From positions 6,268,501-6,332,500 of the forward strand of contig NZ_CP044543.1 in the NCBI RefSeq assembly GCF_008932115.1: a stretch of DNA of 64,000 bases. The letters are read 5' to 3'. Positions 63,747 to 64,000 of this stretch are shown piece by piece (within the stretch, counting starts at the first letter, position 1; the number at the start of each line of letters is the position of its first letter). The stretch comes from Bradyrhizobium betae (GTDB lineage Bacteria; Pseudomonadota; Alphaproteobacteria; Rhizobiales; Xanthobacteraceae). The notes beneath the pieces were generated by a model. That model was given only the letters and a program-made list of their open reading frames with translations, ran no database searches and was not told the origin of the DNA. The position numbers were made by a program, and so were the translations under genes.

Positions 63747-64000
63747 ATGGCCGAGAAGAACGAACGTCCCATCAAGGTCATGGCGGAAAACCGCAAGGCC
63801 CGCTTCAACTACGCCATCGAGGATACCATCGAGGCGGGCATTGCGCTGACCGGCACCGAGGTCAAGTCGATCCGCAACGGCAAGAGCACGATCGCGGAAT
63901 CCTATGCCGATTCCAAGAACGGCGAGATCTGGCTGATCAACGCCACCATCCCCGAATATCTCCAGGGCAACCGCTTCAATCACGAGCCCAAGCGGCCGCG
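63747..64000 (+). CDS. smpB: SsrA-binding protein SmpB, start only
   Basis: The first 84 codons are in the window: [21 protein letters not shown], then [32 protein letters not shown] and [20 protein letters not shown]. This is clearly SmpB, which delivers tmRNA to stalled ribosomes. The window ends within the gene, so about 70 codons are missing. It complements ribonuclease R at 26510, which acts in the same rescue pathway. Confidence 0.95.
   Translation, partial: MAEKNERPIKVMAENRKARFNYAIEDTIEAGIALTGTEVKSIRNGKSTIAESYADSKNGEIWLINATIPEYLQGNRFNHEPKRP

Overview
The window is high-GC alphaproteobacterial chromosome, most likely Bradyrhizobium or a close relative in Nitrobacteraceae. Evidence: a divK-pleD pair, an EipB-type envelope protein, an Omp2-type porin, the pyrB-pyrC-plsY-dprA-topA-rnr gene set, two perfect FixK/FNR boxes, and many of the palindromic dispersed repeats typical of these genomes. 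No nodulation, nitrogen-fixation or phage block is present. This is mainly core chromosome with small accessory pieces.

Layout. 0-8.3 kb: a lipoprotein, an MFS exporter, a small membrane protein plus cytochrome c pair behind a FixK box, a truncated aldo/keto reductase next to a HAD phosphatase, two small proteins, a TRAP-type binding protein divergent from a lytic transglycosylase, azlC-azlD and trmO. 8.3-9.84 kb: an IS110-family element of the IS1111 type inserted in a palindromic repeat; its ends and a guide-RNA region can be read directly. 9.85-18 kb: HIT protein, FemAB-like protein, glycerophosphodiesterase, two RidA proteins, EipB, dinB with a DUF3572 gene, and divK-pleD. 18-26 kb: a TetR regulator/MFS pair sharing a perfect palindromic operator, a FixK-box locus encoding two membrane proteins, an acyltransferase, rpmG, an LLM monooxygenase and a Nudix hydrolase. 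26-32 kb: topA-rnr-DUF983-Nudix on the minus strand. 32-36 kb: accessory stretch with a GIY-YIG gene inside a terminally inverted repeat, an HxlR/SDR pair and an HxlR/azoreductase pair. 35.8-42.5 kb: dprA, amidase, patatin, plsY, pyrC-like and pyrB. 42.8-51 kb: a VanX-like dipeptidase, AidB-type acyl-CoA dehydrogenase, CPBP protease, AEC transporter, ruvX, a LysR regulator and two nitronate monooxygenase paralogues. 51-54.7 kb: a gatC-x-gatA-y-gatB operon. 54.7-59.6 kb: gene-poor, with a 32-residue lysine-rich protein, a Sel1-like protein, tRNA-Ser(GCU) and a major porin. 59.6-64 kb: a large Slt-type transglycosylase, dapA, mscL and the start of smpB.

The two most notable signals are mobile. 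First, the IS1111-type element has 11-bp subterminal inverted repeats with 3-bp and 7-bp tips, splits a palindromic repeat at a CT core, and carries downstream of its transposase short segments matching both its target and its own ends in the order expected for a bridge (seek) RNA. Second, a 102-residue GIY-YIG protein lies between the two halves of a dispersed repeat whose ends form a 15-bp inverted repeat, with a gene-less copy 100 bp away; this looks like a minimal nuclease-plus-repeat mobile unit. Two FixK-box loci, each with a tiny membrane protein, suggest unrecognised parts of the microaerobic regulon.
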